Source of the DNA: Sinorhizobium arboris LMG 14919
Lineage (GTDB): Bacteria > Pseudomonadota > Alphaproteobacteria > Rhizobiales > Rhizobiaceae
DNA length: 64,000 bases
Direction: 5' to 3'
Assembly (NCBI RefSeq): GCF_000427465.1
Contig: NZ_ATYB01000014.1
Location: 124,001-188,000, forward strand
Position 1 is the stretch's first letter. Every line of letters begins with the position of its first letter. Positions 35,842 to 44,123 of this stretch are shown here, piece after piece. The notes under the pieces were generated by a model. That model had not been told where the DNA came from. It was given only the letters and a program-made list of their open reading frames with translations, and did no database searches. A program made the translations under genes and the position numbers.

Positions 35842-36156
35842 TCAGGATACCGTCCCGAAAAGTTGCTCCCGCGCCATCAGACACTCGTCGTCCCCCGGCA
35901 TGCAGGTGCGACAGACGATCGGGCGTATGTCGTAGACCTTGCAGGCGACGGAGCGGCCGAGCTTGCCCTCAAGCGCCGTGCAGCGGCCGCTCTCGCAGCG
36001 CATGCCGCCGAGATCTGCAGCCACATACTCCGCCGGAATGCGCTCGAGCTCCTCCTCCGTCTCCAGCGAAAACCGCGGCCAGTCTGCCGAATAGGCGCAG
36101 CAGGCGCCGCAGCGCTGGCAGTCGAAAATCTGATCGGCGGGAACGGATTGGCTCAT
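35842..36156 (-). CDS. YkgJ-type cysteine cluster protein
   Basis: A 104-residue protein with the zinc/iron chelatase-like CxxCxxCC cluster: FDCQRCGACC near the N-terminus, then CESGRCTAL and CKVYDIRPIVCRTCMPGDDEC. The Cys spacing matches the YkgJ/UPF0153 family, which probably binds a metal or Fe-S cluster; the function is unknown. The SVACKVYDIRP-type segment is the best conserved part. It lies between putA and the phosphoesterase on the same strand, but 185 bp from the putA start, so independent transcription is likely. Confidence 0.85.
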   Translation of the reverse strand: MSQSVPADQIFDCQRCGACCAYSADWPRFSLETEEELERIPAEYVAADLGGMRCESGRCTALEGKLGRSVACKVYDIRPIVCRTCMPGDDECLMAREQLFGTVS

Positions 36157-36214
36157 GACATCAGCCTATCATGAAGCGGGTGGCGCCGGAATGCCTGCCG
36201 CTTGCGCCGGAAGA

Positions 36215-37021
36215 TCACGCTTCCGCTGCGTCGCGCCTTGCTATCTCGTAGTCTTCCGTATGCACGAGCACGCCATCGCCGGTCACCAGCGCGATGCCGT
36301 AGGCCGCCGGCTCGTCCACCGAAAGAGAGGCGTTCGCCGTGTCGAAGGGCATAGGCTGCTGGTGCACGGGACTTTTGAAGATCGAGAAGGGAATACCGCG
36401 ACTGGAGCCGCTGATGGTGCGGTGAACGTGGGCGGCGAAGATGTGACGAACATTGCCGCGCCGCTTCACCAGGGCGTAGAAGTCGTCTTCATTGATGAGT
36501 CGGATCATGTCGATTCCGGCAAAGCCGCTGACATGCGGCGGATGGTGCATGAAGATGAGTGCCGGCCGGCTGCCTGCCTCTTCGAGTTGCCGGTCGAGCC
36601 AGGCAAGGCGCCTGTCGCACAGGTGGCCGGCGTGACTCACCGGATAGTCGTAGGGCGGTGCAAACAGCGTATCGAGCAGGATGGCGCGGCAATCGGCGAA
36701 ATCGAGCACCTGCTGGACGAAGCCGTTTGCGTCGGTCGCCGCGTCGGTGAAGACGTCGAGAAACACCTCGCGCCGGTCGTGATTGCCGATCATGAGGGAC
36801 GCCGGTGGGATGAGTTCGCCGAGAAGCGCCTTCAGCCGCTCGTAGGAGGAGCGGTCCGCCCGGTGTGTCAGATCGCCGGCGAAGATCACCCGGTCGGCAT
36901 CCGCATGGTAGCGGTTGACGTGGGCGATGCCGTTTGCGAGCCGACGGTACGGGTCCAGCCCGATGATCGTCTCGCCTTCGGGCACCATGTGCAGGTCGGA
37001 GAAAATGATGAGCTTCGTCAT
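36215..37021 (-). CDS. Calcineurin-like metallophosphoesterase (cyclic-nucleotide phosphodiesterase type)
   Basis: Predicted dimetal phosphodiesterase, 268 residues, cytoplasmic. The ordered metal ligands are present: FSDLH, FAGDLTH, IGNHDR, FMHHPPH and AAHVHR. This layout matches CpdA/Rv0805-type class III phosphodiesterases, which hydrolyse cAMP in some bacteria. The start at 37021 begins directly with TKLIIFSDLH, as in relatives; the longer frame to 37078 adds an unrelated lead. A cyclase and a Crp-like regulator lie 2-4 kb away, so a cAMP substrate is plausible but unproven. Confidence 0.85.
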   Translation of the reverse strand: MTKLIIFSDLHMVPEGETIIGLDPYRRLANGIAHVNRYHADADRVIFAGDLTHRADRSSYERLKALLGELIPPASLMIGNHDRREVFLDVFTDAATDANGFVQQVLDFADCRAILLDTLFAPPYDYPVSHAGHLCDRRLAWLDRQLEEAGSRPALIFMHHPPHVSGFAGIDMIRLINEDDFYALVKRRGNVRHIFAAHVHRTISGSSRGIPFSIFKSPVHQQPMPFDTANASLSVDEPAAYGIALVTGDGVLVHTEDYEIARRDAAEA

Positions 37022-37130
37022 GTGCGTCCCGCATGATGTCTCGCGGGTCACGCTCCTGCGCTTGCTTGCGGGCGTCAAGCGGCATCTTTGGGCGGGTCGG
37101 AGGCAGAGGGAAGGACGGGGATCGTCCTCG

Positions 37131-37694
37131 TCACCGCAACCGGTCCGCGGTTGCCGGCACGAAGCGCCGGGCGGTCAGTACGGCGCCGGCGGAGGTCCCG
37201 GCAGAGACGCGGTCGGCGACGGCGAGTTTGCCGGCAGCAAGCGCATTTCCTCGAGCGGCGGCGCGCTGGTAATAGGCGAAGGCCGAGTCTCGGTCGCCGC
37301 GCTCGGCGAGCAGATCGGCATAACTGACCATCGCCAGAGCGTGGCCGTTCTCGGCGGCTTCGGCGAGAATTCGGACGGACTGCAGCTTTTGGCCAGCCCT
37401 GTCGAGAACGCGGGCGAGCTGAAACTGCGTCCTGGCGCCGCCATCCTGATTATAGGCCTCTCGGCAGGCGGAAAGCGCCACCCCGATGCGGATGTCCTGC
37501 ATTGCAACGGCCGGGAAGGCCCTGTTGCGTTCGAGGTCGAATTCGCTACCGGCTTCCCGGTCGCATTGTTCGGCGGCAGTCAGATCGCTTGCGTGCGCCG
37601 AAGGGACTGCTGAAGTGGCGAGAGACACGAGTGCCGCTGCTGCGAGCAGGTGGCGCAAGCCGATCCGACAGTTCGACAGAAACAGTTTTCTCAT
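37131..37694 (-). CDS. Secreted Sel1/TPR-like repeat protein
   Basis: A 187-residue exported protein. ATG 37694 follows AAAGGAG at 7 nt. The signal peptide is LRHLLAAAALVSLATSAVPSAHA before SDLT. The mature part starts CDREAGSEFDLERNR and has helical pairs of Sel1 type: FQLARVLDRAGQKLQSVRIL, then GHALAMVSYADLLAERGDRD and the following AFAYYQRAAARGNALAAGKL. Sel1-like proteins are interaction scaffolds. It is divergent from the FecR-domain gene with 181 bp between, so the two could share regulation. Confidence 0.75.
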   Translation of the reverse strand: MRKLFLSNCRIGLRHLLAAAALVSLATSAVPSAHASDLTAAEQCDREAGSEFDLERNRAFPAVAMQDIRIGVALSACREAYNQDGGARTQFQLARVLDRAGQKLQSVRILAEAAENGHALAMVSYADLLAERGDRDSAFAYYQRAAARGNALAAGKLAVADRVSAGTSAGAVLTARRFVPATADRLR

Positions 37695-37875
37695 GGCGCT
37701 CTCCTTTTTGGTCGCCGCGATCCTAGGACCGCCGCAAAGCGCCATCTGTTCCTCGGGAAACAGCTGCTGATCCGTCGAACGGATGAATTGTGGGCCGAGA
37801 TGCGACTTGCATCGGGTCCGCGTCGGTCTATCCTCGAAGGAACAGGGAGCGCTGCGGAAGCCAGCGGAGATGCCG

Positions 37876-38490
37876 ATGCGGCGATTCGAGATGAGGAGGC
37901 GAGTCTTTCTTGGCGGCCTGATGCTTGCGGTCGCTTCCAGCGGCCGTTCGACGGCAGCTGCTCCGGTCGTCGGCAAAGCCGCGCAAATCCGCGGCAATGT
38001 CCGCCGTCGCCAGGGCGAAGACGAAGAGCGGCTGGCGATCGGCGGTGCCGTTCTCGACAAGGATTATGTTGTGACGAGCAGCGACAGCTTTGCTGATCTT
38101 GCACTGAGCGAGACGCGCATCCTGCTGGGTCCGCAAACGGAGCTGCTGATCGACAGCTTCATCGCCGGCCAGGGGGGCACGCTGGAACTGGGCGTCGGCC
38201 GGATGGTCTTCGACCGGCCCGAAGGCTTGCCGAAGACCGACGTGGCGGTGCGTACCGCTTTCGGCATGATCGGCGTTCGTGGAACGAAATTCTTCTGCGG
38301 CCCGAGCCGCGCGGCATTTGCGGTCTTCGTGGAGCATGGCGTGGTCTCGGTTCAGGGCGGCGGCGTTACACGGACAGTTGCGGCCGGCCAGGGCGTCGAT
38401 TTTAGTCGCCCGGGCGCTGCGCCCAGCGAACCGACGCGCTGGGGAGAGGCGCGGATCCGCCAGGCCTATGCGAGCGTCGGGTTGAGGTAG
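37876..38490 (+). CDS. FecR-domain periplasmic protein
   Basis: A 204-residue exported protein starting at 37876, with GGAG 6 nt upstream; ATGs at 37870 and 37891 are alternatives. The N-terminus MRRFEMRRRVFLGGLML followed by AVASSGRSTAA looks like a twin-arginine or strongly basic Sec signal. The mature domain is FecR-like: GNVRRRQGEDEERLAIGGAV, LLGPQTELLIDSF, and the hallmark AFGMIGVRGTKFF with VFVEHGVVSVQGGG. FecR domains without a sigma-factor partner are often encoded beside CHASE2-cyclase genes and are thought to sense envelope conditions. Here the CHASE2 cyclase gene is convergent just downstream. Confidence 0.85.
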   Translation: MRRFEMRRRVFLGGLMLAVASSGRSTAAAPVVGKAAQIRGNVRRRQGEDEERLAIGGAVLDKDYVVTSSDSFADLALSETRILLGPQTELLIDSFIAGQGGTLELGVGRMVFDRPEGLPKTDVAVRTAFGMIGVRGTKFFCGPSRAAFAVFVEHGVVSVQGGGVTRTVAAGQGVDFSRPGAAPSEPTRWGEARIRQAYASVGLR

Positions 38491-38533
38491 GGCGATAGCT
38501 GGCACACCACGATGCGGTTGCTGTAGATGTGTG

Positions 38534-38710
38534 CCCCCTCATCCGCCTGCCGGCACCTTCTCCCCGCAGGCGGGGCGAAGGGGCAAGCGGTGCATGCTCG
38601 GTCCCTCTCACCCGCTGCGGTCCACAAGAGGAGAGGGGGACTTGAGAGTGTGCCGCGAGTCTCCTTCGCCCCGCTTGCGGGGAGAAGGTCGCGGCAGCGG
38701 GATGAGGGGC
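38534..38710. repeat. Large palindromic rhizobial intergenic element
   Basis: The left part (38534-38580: CCCTCATCCGCCTGCCGGCA, then CCTTCTCCCCG-CAGG-CGGGG) is mirrored on the right (38663-38710: CCTTCGCCCCGCTTGCGGGG, then AGAAGG and GCGGGATGAGGGG). Each half has its own CCCCGC-GCGGGG hairpin. The C/G layout matches intergenic mosaic elements (RIME type) known in Rhizobium and Sinorhizobium. It sits between the convergent FecR-domain and cyclase genes. Confidence 0.75.
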
Positions 38711-38742
38711 GGCGTCCCCTCGTTCCGCTCGAAGATCCTTAT

Positions 38743-40590
38743 TCAACCATCGCTCGCTACCGTGAAAAGCTCAATCGATCCGAAGCCCCTGATGTCATGC
38801 CGGCCAAGCGGTCGCAGTACCGCTTTCGACTGCGCAGCCGCCGCCGGGCCGATGCAGATGGCGGTACCGAGGAACTTGTTCGCCTCCTGCAGGCGCGCTG
38901 CGAGGTTCACCGCATCGCCGTGGGCGGTGTAGTCGAGTTTCCCGCCGGCGCCCACCTCACCCAGCACCGCCGGCCCGGTTTCGATGCCGATACGAGTCCG
39001 GCCGAAACCGTGTTCGGCGAATTGCGGACGTCTGCGCATCTCCTCGGTCAGAATATGGATCGCCGCGGCGCAGTCGATCGCCTTGTCCACATGGTCGGCC
39101 AAATCCTCGGGCGCGTTGAAAAGAGCATGGACAGCATCGCCGACGACCTTGTCGACCATACCGGCATGTGCAGAAACGAGAGCGTTCACCTCGGCGAAAT
39201 AGATGTCGAGCAGGGCCACGAGTTCGCGCGGCCCAAGTCTCTGCGACAGCGTCGAGAAACCCTCGATATCGGTGAAAAGCGCCGTCACGGGGCGTTCCTC
39301 ACCGGCCAGACGCCCGCGATCAGGCTCGTCTATGTAGCGCGCCACCACGGTTTGCGGCAGGTATTGGGAGAATTTTCGCCGGGCGATCGCCTCGGCGCGC
39401 CGCGTATGCGCGAGCTGCAATGCGCTGGTGACGACGAGTACCGCAATCAGTACCAGGGACGTGCCGACGGCATCGAAGAGCCAGCCGGTAGAAGCATAGA
39501 TCGCTCCCGCCACAGCGATGAAGGCGAGCACCGCCGCGGCGCCCAACAGGAGGGCGGCGAGCGGTCGAACCCTTGTTGCCGCATAGGAAGCCAGAATCCC
39601 CGCGGCGAAAGCGAAGACCGCTTCGACGGGCGGAAGATTGCTGCCGCGATAGGGCACGAACCCCGTCATGACCGCATTGGCGATGTCGGCGTGGATCTGA
39701 ACCGACGGCTGGAGCGGCATGGAGGCGGTAGGCCGCAGCCCGCCCAGGTTCGGAAGGCTGCTGCCGAGGAACACCAGCCTGCCCGCCAGACGGCTCACTT
39801 CGGCGCGGCCGGCGAGGATGTCGGCGGCAGAGATCGTGCGCGCGGCGATCGCTTCCTCGGAGCTCGCGGCGAAGCGCAGGCTGCCGCTCTCGTCGAGTGG
39901 AATGATCGCGTGATCGAGTCTCAACCACGCGGGTTCTCCGCCCAGAACGGGCGTGCTGCTGCCGGCGGCAAGGCGCCCTGCTTCGATGCCGAGCGCCGGG
40001 TAGGCATCGTTGCCGAGGATGGCAAAAGCCTGCGCGCGCCGGACGCGCGCATCCTCGTCGCCGATGAGGAAGGCGGCCGTCCCGGCCACCGACCGGTCCA
40101 TGAAGGCCGGGCAGGAGGTTTCCGCGCCTTCGATGAACCACTGCGCAGGAATCGCAAGCTCGCGCCTGAGGGCCAGAGGCGGGACGGGCCGCGGCCGTTC
40201 GAGGACGCGGCCGGCCGCCAAAAAGCCGAGGACCACGGGGGCCCTGCCGATTGCCGCAGCGAGCGCGGCGTTTGCAGGCGAACTCTGGTCGCAGGCGGAA
40301 CTGAAGACGAAATCGACGGCGATCGCCTTCGGCCCGGCCGCGGCCAGGCGAGAAATCAAATCGGCGGTCGCTGCCCTGTCCCAGCGACCGCCGCTCGTCT
40401 CGTACGCCTCGCGGTCGACATCGACGACGATGATGCCCGGCGATCTCGGCGAGGGCACCCATTGCGTGATGTTGTCGAAGAAGAGTTCGCGCTGGGTGTC
40501 GAGGATGGTTCCGGCAGAGAGATAGAGCAGCAGCGCCGCAGCGAGGCTGGCGATGATCCCTCCGGAAAGCGGGGTTATGCGGTAATGCAT
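38743..40590 (-). CDS. CHASE2-domain adenylate/guanylate cyclase (class III)
   Basis: A 615-residue inner-membrane cyclase. Layout: N-terminal membrane helix (IIASLAAALLLYLSAGTIL), periplasmic CHASE2 sensor of about residues 40-320 (IIVVDVDREAYETSGGRWDR, then AIAVDFVFSS), three membrane helices near 325-405, and a cytoplasmic class III catalytic domain. Catalytic residues are intact: first metal Asp in FTDIEGFSTLSQRLG, second in KVVGDAVHALFNAP, and the transition-state Asn/Arg in AHGDAVNLAARLQ. Lys in GKLDYTA is at the purine-selecting position, favouring ATP and cAMP. The start is ATG 40590; a TTG at 40617 would add nine residues. A Crp-like gene lies 61 bp upstream on the same strand and a FecR-domain gene downstream, giving a sensor-cyclase-effector group. 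Confidence 0.92.
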   Translation of the reverse strand: MHYRITPLSGGIIASLAAALLLYLSAGTILDTQRELFFDNITQWVPSPRSPGIIVVDVDREAYETSGGRWDRAATADLISRLAAAGPKAIAVDFVFSSACDQSSPANAALAAAIGRAPVVLGFLAAGRVLERPRPVPPLALRRELAIPAQWFIEGAETSCPAFMDRSVAGTAAFLIGDEDARVRRAQAFAILGNDAYPALGIEAGRLAAGSSTPVLGGEPAWLRLDHAIIPLDESGSLRFAASSEEAIAARTISAADILAGRAEVSRLAGRLVFLGSSLPNLGGLRPTASMPLQPSVQIHADIANAVMTGFVPYRGSNLPPVEAVFAFAAGILASYAATRVRPLAALLLGAAAVLAFIAVAGAIYASTGWLFDAVGTSLVLIAVLVVTSALQLAHTRRAEAIARRKFSQYLPQTVVARYIDEPDRGRLAGEERPVTALFTDIEGFSTLSQRLGPRELVALLDIYFAEVNALVSAHAGMVDKVVGDAVHALFNAPEDLADHVDKAIDCAAAIHILTEEMRRRPQFAEHGFGRTRIGIETGPAVLGEVGAGGKLDYTAHGDAVNLAARLQEANKFLGTAICIGPAAAAQSKAVLRPLGRHDIRGFGSIELFTVASDG

Positions 40591-40651
40591 CCTCGGCCTT
40601 ACGCTCAACCGCTCCAAGTCTTTGAAACCGCCCGCTTTTAGGCGAGCGGCA

Positions 40652-41356
40652 TCAGTCCTCCTCCGGATCGGCGATGCTCAGCAGGCGCCCGACATTGCAG
40701 CAGATGATGCCGTCAGCGCGCTTGATCGCACCGCTTTCCTCCAGCGACAATATCGCGCGGTTCACCTTCGGCCGGCTCGCTCCGAGGATGGAGGCGATGT
40801 CCGTCTGGCTGAGCGTCAGCCGGAGATTGGCGCTTTGCGGCATCTCGCTACCGTGGATCTGGCGGAGCGTTGCCAGGAAGAAACGGGCGACGCGGGCGTT
40901 GAGATCGTAGAGCGCGATGGTTTCCAGCCTGTCCGTCGTGTCGCGCAACTGCGCGCAGAGGAAGCGGATCACCGCCTCGGCGGTCTTCGGCCTCTGTGTG
41001 ATGAGAGCGAGGAAATCCTTCTTCCCGATCACATAGCCCTCGGCGGCGGTGACGGCGGTTGCGTCCGCCGAGCGCGGTTGGCCATCGAGCAGGGCCATCT
41101 CGCCGAACAGCGCTCCGGCTTCGTGCTGACGCAACAAGAGCTCGCGGCCCTGTGGTGTGAACAGCGAAAGCTTTATGCGTCCGGAAACCACCACGATCAT
41201 ATAGTCGCCATGATCCCCGCGCTGGAAGATGACCGTGCCTGCGGACCATTTCCGGTAGCTGGCAATGTCGGCGAGCTCGCATAAGGTTTCGCCGTCGAAT
41301 TCCTCGAATATCGGGAACGACCGCCAGAAGGCGGGGCTCCGGTTGACTTCAGCCAT
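40652..41356 (-). CDS. Crp/Fnr family cAMP-binding-type transcriptional regulator
   Basis: A 234-residue DNA-binding regulator. The N-terminal cyclic-nucleotide domain contains the phosphate-binding cassette FGEMALLDGQPRSADATA, with the Glu and the Arg-Ser pair that contact cAMP in Crp-like proteins. The C-terminal winged helix is LTLSQTDIASILGASRPKVN with the following RAILSLEESGAI. There is no Fnr-type cysteine cluster. It directly precedes the class III cyclase gene on the same strand (61 bp), so it is the best candidate receptor of that enzyme's product. The direct target genes are unknown. Confidence 0.92.
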   Translation of the reverse strand: MAEVNRSPAFWRSFPIFEEFDGETLCELADIASYRKWSAGTVIFQRGDHGDYMIVVVSGRIKLSLFTPQGRELLLRQHEAGALFGEMALLDGQPRSADATAVTAAEGYVIGKKDFLALITQRPKTAEAVIRFLCAQLRDTTDRLETIALYDLNARVARFFLATLRQIHGSEMPQSANLRLTLSQTDIASILGASRPKVNRAILSLEESGAIKRADGIICCNVGRLLSIADPEED

Positions 41357-41474
41357 TGCGATTACCCCTGCGTTTCCCCTTTACGCGCCGGGGAGTTTTC
41401 ACCCTGCCGCCCCGACTTGCAACAGAAAAGCGCACGAGGCGCCGGCGTTGCATAGGGCCGCACGGGGCGTGGAG

Positions 41475-41503
41475 TTGACGACGAATCGATTTTGTTTCTA
41501 AAT
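41475..41503 (+). promoter_or_regulatory. Sigma-70-type promoter for the DoxX gene
   Basis: TTGACG (41475-41480), a 17-bp spacer and CTAAAT (41498-41503) match the rhizobial housekeeping consensus CTTGAC-N17-CTATAT well. Transcription would start near 41510, about 85 nt before the DoxX ATG. Confidence 0.5.
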
Positions 41504-41595
41504 CGTGAACGATCTGTCGCCGGGCAGGCGGCTAGAGGATTTCGAAAATCCAGATATCTCTGCTGCCAACACGTTTTCCAACAGGAGCCTCGCGC

Positions 41596-42033
41596 ATGTC
41601 CCAGAACGTCATCGTGCTCATCGGGCGCATTCTTCTCTCGATCATCTTCATTACTTCGGGCTTCGGCAAGCTTACCGATCCGTCCGCAACGGCCGGCATG
41701 ATCACCAATGCCGGCTGGCCGGCCGCAACGGCGCTCGCCTATCTTGCCGGTCTCTTCGAACTCGTTGCCGGTCTTGCCGTTCTCGTCGGCTTTCAGACCC
41801 GCATCGCATCCTATCTGCTTGCGGCCTTCTGCCTGGTCACCGCTTTCGTCTTCCACAGCGGCGCAATCAACGTTCCGGACTTTCCGCCGGCGGCAAACGG
41901 GCTGCTGACGGTCTTCAATCAGATCATGATGATGAAGAACGTCACGATCGCCGGCGCATTCCTCGTGCTGGCCGGTTTCGGCCCGGGCGCGCTTTCGCTC
42001 GACGCCCGCGCCGGAAACACAGTCGCCGCTTAA
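41596..42033 (+). CDS. DoxX family membrane protein
   Basis: A 145-residue inner-membrane protein with four predicted helices: LIGRILLSIIFITSGFGKL, then ALAYLAGLFELVAGLAVLVG, YLLAAFCLVTAFVF and MKNVTIAGAFLVLAGFGPGA. The GRxLLxxIFxxSGxxKL opening is the DoxX/DoxD pattern. Members are linked to quinone or thiosulfate redox and to oxidative stress complexes, but most bacterial copies are uncharacterised. The start follows AGGAG at about 9 nt. It ends at a strong bidirectional terminator at 42055. Confidence 0.85.
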   Translation: MSQNVIVLIGRILLSIIFITSGFGKLTDPSATAGMITNAGWPAATALAYLAGLFELVAGLAVLVGFQTRIASYLLAAFCLVTAFVFHSGAINVPDFPPAANGLLTVFNQIMMMKNVTIAGAFLVLAGFGPGALSLDARAGNTVAA

Positions 42034-42054
42034 CGCAGGCATCGCTGATCGAAG

Positions 42055-42092
42055 AAGTACCCGCCGGCGCGCCGGCGGGTACTTTGTTTATG
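42055..42092. terminator. Bidirectional intrinsic terminator between DoxX and the FucU-like gene
   Basis: A perfect 30-bp palindrome, AAGTACCCGCCGGCG followed by its complement CGCCGGCGGGTACTT (42055-42084), is followed by TTGTTTAT. It serves the convergent genes ending at 42033 and 42104. Confidence 0.85.
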
Positions 42093-42103
42093 GTGTCACG
42101 TCC

Positions 42104-42532
42104 TCAAGGGTGGATAACGCCCTTGCGCAGGATGACGTTGCCGTAGAGCCGCGGCTCGCTGGTTTGCACCACCGCATGGGCCGCCTTCACCCGGGGGTAA
42201 AAGTCGGTCCCGAGCAACGGAACGACCGCCTGTGTCGGCTCATGTTTCCGGCAGCAGGCGATGATGTCCCGATGCACCGGATCGAGCACGTCCAGGTGCT
42301 CTTTCACCGTTGCGCGGAAGATCGCCTCGGGCACGAAGTCGTCGATCGGCAGAATGCTCAATATGGCGTCGAGCACCGGGATAAGCGGGTGCCCGTCCAG
42401 TCGGACGAGCCGGCGCGCGTGCTCGAGTCCGGGATAGTTTCCATCGACGATGGCAATCTCGTCGCCGTGCCCCATCGCTCTCAACGTGGAGAGAAGCTCC
42501 GGGCTCAGAATCGGGCTTATTCCTTTCAGCAA
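42104..42532 (-). CDS. RbsD/FucU family sugar mutarotase
   Basis: Interconverts anomers of a free sugar. The 142 residues show MGHGDEIAIVDGNYP near the N-terminus with the catalytic His, and YGNVILRKGVI at the C-terminus, the FucU-type ending; this favours a fucose-mutarotase-like member over ribose RbsD. It lies 3 bp downstream of the frcR gene, so the two form one transcript. The link with the fructose uptake genes suggests mutarotation of the sugar carried by FrcBCA, which is an inference. Confidence 0.88.
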   Translation of the reverse strand: MLKGISPILSPELLSTLRAMGHGDEIAIVDGNYPGLEHARRLVRLDGHPLIPVLDAILSILPIDDFVPEAIFRATVKEHLDVLDPVHRDIIACCRKHEPTQAVVPLLGTDFYPRVKAAHAVVQTSEPRLYGNVILRKGVIHP

Positions 42533-42535
42533 CGC

Positions 42536-43765
42536 TCAAAGCTCCTTGAAGAGGACATTGGTGTCCAGCAGATATCGCGAGAAGAGCGGCAGACTGGCGC
42601 CGCCGATCGCGCGGGCGTGGCTGCCGACGGTGCCTTCGACGAGGTCCGGAAGCGTGACGCCCTGCAGGTCGAGCGTCTGCAGGGCCTTGCGCGTCGCGGC
42701 AAGAAGGCGGGCGCGCACCCAGGGCGGAAAACCGCCGTCGATTACGGCCGCGGAAAAATCGACGACGGACACCGCGGAGACGACGGCCTGTGCAAGCGCT
42801 GCTGCCGCGTCCTGAATCCAGATCTCGAGCGGCTCGCCGAAGTCGATCCAGTCGTCGGCGGAGTACCAGAGCGGCTCCGGGTCGATGCCGCGTTCGCGCA
42901 GGAGCTTTTCCAGCACGAAGACCGAGGCGATCTTCAGCAACTGCGTCGACTTGCCGTCCTTGCCGGCGACCGGCAGCGGGCCGACCGCGCCGGCGGTGCC
43001 GGTTCGGCCGGAGAAAAGGGCGGAGTTGATGACGACGCCGCCGCCGATGAAGGAGCCGATATAGAAGTAGACGAAATCCGGATAGCTGGCACCCACACCG
43101 AAGGCGAGTTCGGCACCGCAGGCGCTGGTGCCGTCGTTCTGAATGAACACCGGATGCCGGATGCGGGAGGTGACCGCCGCCTGCAGGTCGAAATCACGCC
43201 ACCGGTCCATCTCTTCCCGCGGCGCGCCGACCTCTTCCGACCAGTTCCACAGTTCGAACGGCGTGGCGATCCCGACGCCGGCAATGCGGCCGCGCTCGCC
43301 GGGGCCAAGCTGTCCTTCGAGTTTTTCTATACCCCCGACAATGAAGCTGACGATCTCCTCGGGCAGCGGATAGGTATGGATCTGATGCAGATGCAGCCGA
43401 ATGGTGCCCAGAAAATCCATCAGCACCAGATCGGCGCTGCGCCGGCCGATCTTCACGCCGAAGGAATAGACGGCATCCGGATTGAGCCGCATGGGGATGG
43501 AGGGCTGTCCGACGCGGCCGCGCACCGGCGCGCCGCGGACGAGCAGCCCGTCGGCTTCGAGCGACCGCATGATGACGGACGCGGTCTGCGCCGAAAGACC
43601 GGAGCGGCGCGCGATCTCGGCCTTGGACAGGCTGCCGTGACGGCGCACCAGCGACATGACGAGACGTTCGTTATAGGCGCGCACGCGCGTTTGGTTGGCC
43701 CCGCCGCTCGGGTCGACCACATCCGGCTGGGGCGGCCCCGCATAGGGGCCATCTGTCAGTGACAT
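42536..43765 (-). CDS. frcR: ROK family repressor of the fructose transporter genes
   Basis: A 409-residue ROK-type transcriptional regulator. The N-terminal winged helix is SLSKAEIARRSGLSAQTASV, continuing IMRSLEADGLL. The C-terminal ROK sugar-kinase-like domain has GVKIGRRSADLVLMDFLG, VGIATPFELW and FIQNDGTSACGAELAFGVG. Classic zinc-binding ROK cysteines are absent, as in several regulator-type members. Start 43765 follows GGGAGG at 10 nt; the ATG at 43783 overlaps that site. It is divergent from frcB, the position of frcR in S. meliloti, so it probably represses frcBCAK and itself in response to a sugar. Confidence 0.85.
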   Translation of the reverse strand: MSLTDGPYAGPPQPDVVDPSGGANQTRVRAYNERLVMSLVRRHGSLSKAEIARRSGLSAQTASVIMRSLEADGLLVRGAPVRGRVGQPSIPMRLNPDAVYSFGVKIGRRSADLVLMDFLGTIRLHLHQIHTYPLPEEIVSFIVGGIEKLEGQLGPGERGRIAGVGIATPFELWNWSEEVGAPREEMDRWRDFDLQAAVTSRIRHPVFIQNDGTSACGAELAFGVGASYPDFVYFYIGSFIGGGVVINSALFSGRTGTAGAVGPLPVAGKDGKSTQLLKIASVFVLEKLLRERGIDPEPLWYSADDWIDFGEPLEIWIQDAAAALAQAVVSAVSVVDFSAAVIDGGFPPWVRARLLAATRKALQTLDLQGVTLPDLVEGTVGSHARAIGGASLPLFSRYLLDTNVLFKEL

Positions 43766-44123
43766 GCCACCGTTTCCTCCCATTGGTACCGTACGGTTCC
43801 TCGCCCCGATCCGGGGACGGCCACGCTCTACCTTAAAGCTTTACCGCGACCCCACTCCTGATCGCGGCACCCTGATGCCGCCTGCTCCGCGTGGGCCCGT
43901 CCGTATCTGATCCACGACTGTCTGCCCAATCCTCCCGGTTCGACTGAGGCGACGCCACGTGCAGAATGCCACAACGAGATAATAATTCAATTTGATTTAT
44001 TTATTGACACCGCGGATTTTTGATGCTTGATTGACCATCGGAAGCGCCGTCTGCAGCTGAGGAGAATGCTGCAGCGGATCCTGAAGCCGGCACGCCGGCA
44101 TTTTTCATCCTTGGGAGGATTTA
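43766..44123. other. frcR-frcB divergent intergenic region
   Basis: No gene is supported. It is GC-rich near frcR and sharply AT-rich at 43975-44030 (AATAATTCAATTTGATTTAT and the following TTATTG), where the frcB promoter lies. The AATAA ... TTATT dyad at about 43983-44006, just upstream of and touching the -35 box, is a candidate FrcR site. The frcB ribosome site GGGAGG sits at 44113-44118. Confidence 0.6.
44005..44032 (+). promoter_or_regulatory. Promoter of frcBCAK
   Basis: TTGACA at 44005-44010 matches the -35 consensus. CTTGAT at 44027-44032 (16-bp spacer) is a fair rhizobial -10. The region just upstream is AT-rich. This would give an approximately 85-nt leader before the frcB ATG at 44124. 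Confidence 0.5.
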
